7,295 nucleotides of DNA from an uncultured cyanobacterium (GTDB lineage: Bacteria > Cyanobacteriota > Cyanobacteriia > Pseudanabaenales > Pseudanabaenaceae). Shown piece after piece: positions 6,526 to 7,295 of the stretch. How positions within the stretch are numbered: position 1 is the stretch's first letter; every line of letters starts with the position of its first letter. The notes beneath the pieces are model-generated. The model did not search any database and was not told where the DNA came from. It worked only from the letters and a program-made list of their open reading frames with translations. The stretch covers positions 1-7,295 of the forward strand of contig CAIJEA010000371.1 of assembly GCA_903819605.1 (NCBI GenBank). Reading direction: 5' to 3'. Both the position numbers and the translations under genes were made by a program.

Positions 6526-7220
6526 AATTTGGCATTTTAGTTTTTCCTGGCTCCAACTGCGATCGCGATGTAGCTACGGTTACTAGTGGAATTTTGAAGC
6601 AACCAACAAGGCTGATTTGGCATACTGACACGGATATTAGTGATTGTGATGTCGTTGTGATTCCAGGGGGATTTAGCTATGGAGATTATTTGCGATGTGG
6701 CGCGATCGCTCGTTTTGCACCCGTAATGCGATCGCTACAAGAGCATGTATCTAAAGGGAAATATGCGATCGGCATTTGTAACGGGTTTCAGATTTTAACT
6801 GAGTCGGGCTTGCTGCAAGGAGCATTGGTGCGAAATCGCGATTTGCATTTTATTTGCGATCGCGTGCCTTTGCGAGTTGAACGCAATGATTTAGCATTTA
6901 CGCAGAAATACCAAAAGCAACAAATTATTACCTTGCCGATCGCCCATGGTGAGGGATGCTATTTTGCCGATGCCGACACGCTCAAAGAACTTGAAGACAA
7001 TAATCAAATTGTCTTCCGCTATTGTGATGCGATCGGCAATGTTTCTGACGATTCAAATCCTAATGGTTCGCTGGGCAACATTGCAGGTATCTGCAACAAG
7101 CAAGGTAATGCGATTGGCATGATGCCTCACCCTGAACGTGCTGCTGAAGGGATTTTAGGTGGGACTGATGGTAAAGCTTTATTTGAAGGATTACTAGAAG
7201 GATTGTTAGTCAATGCCTAG
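6522..7220 (+). CDS. purQ: Phosphoribosylformylglycinamidine synthase, glutaminase subunit PurQ
   Basis: Class I glutamine amidotransferase subunit of FGAM synthase; it hydrolyses glutamine and passes ammonia to PurL. The 232 residues fit the small PurQ type. Visible motifs: FGILVFPGSNCDRD at 3-16; VIPGGFSYGDYLRCGAIAR at 46-64; the nucleophile elbow GICNGFQ with catalytic C86; the AHGEG motif at 141-145; and MPHPER with the triad residues H203 and E205. All catalytic residues are present. The start is GTG, set by an AGGAGGT six bases upstream, and GTGA overlaps the purS stop, which points to translational coupling. Its 3' end overlaps the next gene by eight bases. The gene carries four HIP1 octamers, more densely than the rpo genes. 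Confidence 0.97.
   Translation: MKFGILVFPGSNCDRDVATVTSGILKQPTRLIWHTDTDISDCDVVVIPGGFSYGDYLRCGAIARFAPVMRSLQEHVSKGKYAIGICNGFQILTESGLLQGALVRNRDLHFICDRVPLRVERNDLAFTQKYQKQQIITLPIAHGEGCYFADADTLKELEDNNQIVFRYCDAIGNVSDDSNPNGSLGNIAGICNKQGNAIGMMPHPERAAEGILGGTDGKALFEGLLEGLLVNA
6559..6863. repeat. HIP1 octamer cluster in purQ
   Basis: The palindrome GCGATCGC occurs at 6559-6566, 6702-6709, 6728-6735 and 6856-6863. Three more copies lie at 635-642 (rpoC1), 4531-4538 and 4762-4769 (rpoC2). HIP1 is a highly over-represented cyanobacterial octamer whose function is uncertain; methylation and repair or recombination roles have been proposed. It supports the cyanobacterial assignment. Confidence 0.9.
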
Positions 7221-7295
7221 TCTTTATTTAATTCGTCATGGCATTGCGGAAGAGCGCGGAACCTATGAAGATGATTCACAGCGACCGCTATCTGA
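7213..7295 (+). CDS. sixA: Phosphohistidine phosphatase SixA-type, 5' end only
   Basis: An ATG at 7213 opens a frame that stays open to the window end, covering 27 full codons. The peptide begins MPSLYLIRHGIAEERGTYED, with LIRHG at 6-10; H9 would be the phosphorylated catalytic histidine of the histidine phosphatase superfamily. The short N-terminus followed by RHGIAE and, slightly later, RPLS (24-27) matches SixA, which dephosphorylates phosphohistidine in phosphorelay or PTS-related proteins. It overlaps the end of purQ by eight bases in another frame, and AAGGA at 7198-7202 lies ten bases before the start, so it is probably co-transcribed and translationally coupled. The rest of the gene is outside the window. 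A general phosphoglycerate-mutase-like phosphatase is the main alternative. Confidence 0.85.
   Translation, partial: MPSLYLIRHGIAEERGTYEDDSQRPLS

Overview
The window comes from a cyanobacterium. RNA polymerase beta-prime is split into two genes, rpoC1 (gamma subunit) followed by rpoC2 (C-terminal beta-prime), and RpoC2 carries the very large trigger-loop insertion (SI3) typical of cyanobacteria and their plastid relatives. The octamer GCGATCGC (HIP1), a cyanobacterial hallmark, occurs seven times. The moderate-to-low GC and the protein sequences would fit a Pseudanabaena-like filamentous lineage, but that placement is a guess. All genes are on the + strand.

Layout. Positions 1-37 hold the leader and ribosome binding site of rpoC1. 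rpoC1 (38-2074) is complete and encodes 678 residues, about 50 more than I recall for typical cyanobacterial gamma subunits. The excess lies in one block (residues ~151-207) that reads as a single barrel-sandwich hybrid module. An 88-base gap holding a 13-bp hairpin leads to rpoC2 (2163-6140, 1325 residues), which ends in a strongly acidic tail. A 20-bp perfect hairpin with a T run (6143-6185) closes the rpo transcription unit.

A purine biosynthesis unit follows: purS (6259-6525) and purQ (6522-7220), overlapping by 4 bases. They encode the small subunit and the glutaminase subunit of FGAM synthase. The start of a phosphohistidine phosphatase (SixA-type) gene overlaps the end of purQ by 8 bases and runs off the window at 7295.

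How the genes work together: rpoC1 and rpoC2 products assemble with alpha, beta, omega and sigma into RNA polymerase. RpoC1 supplies the catalytic aspartates and clamp; RpoC2 supplies the bridge helix and trigger loop. PurS and PurQ act with PurL, which is not in this window. This is mostly housekeeping DNA and I see no new multi-gene system. The most notable signal is the extra module in RpoC1, which matches, with nearly ungapped spacing, one of the repeated modules of SI3 in RpoC2 in the same window.
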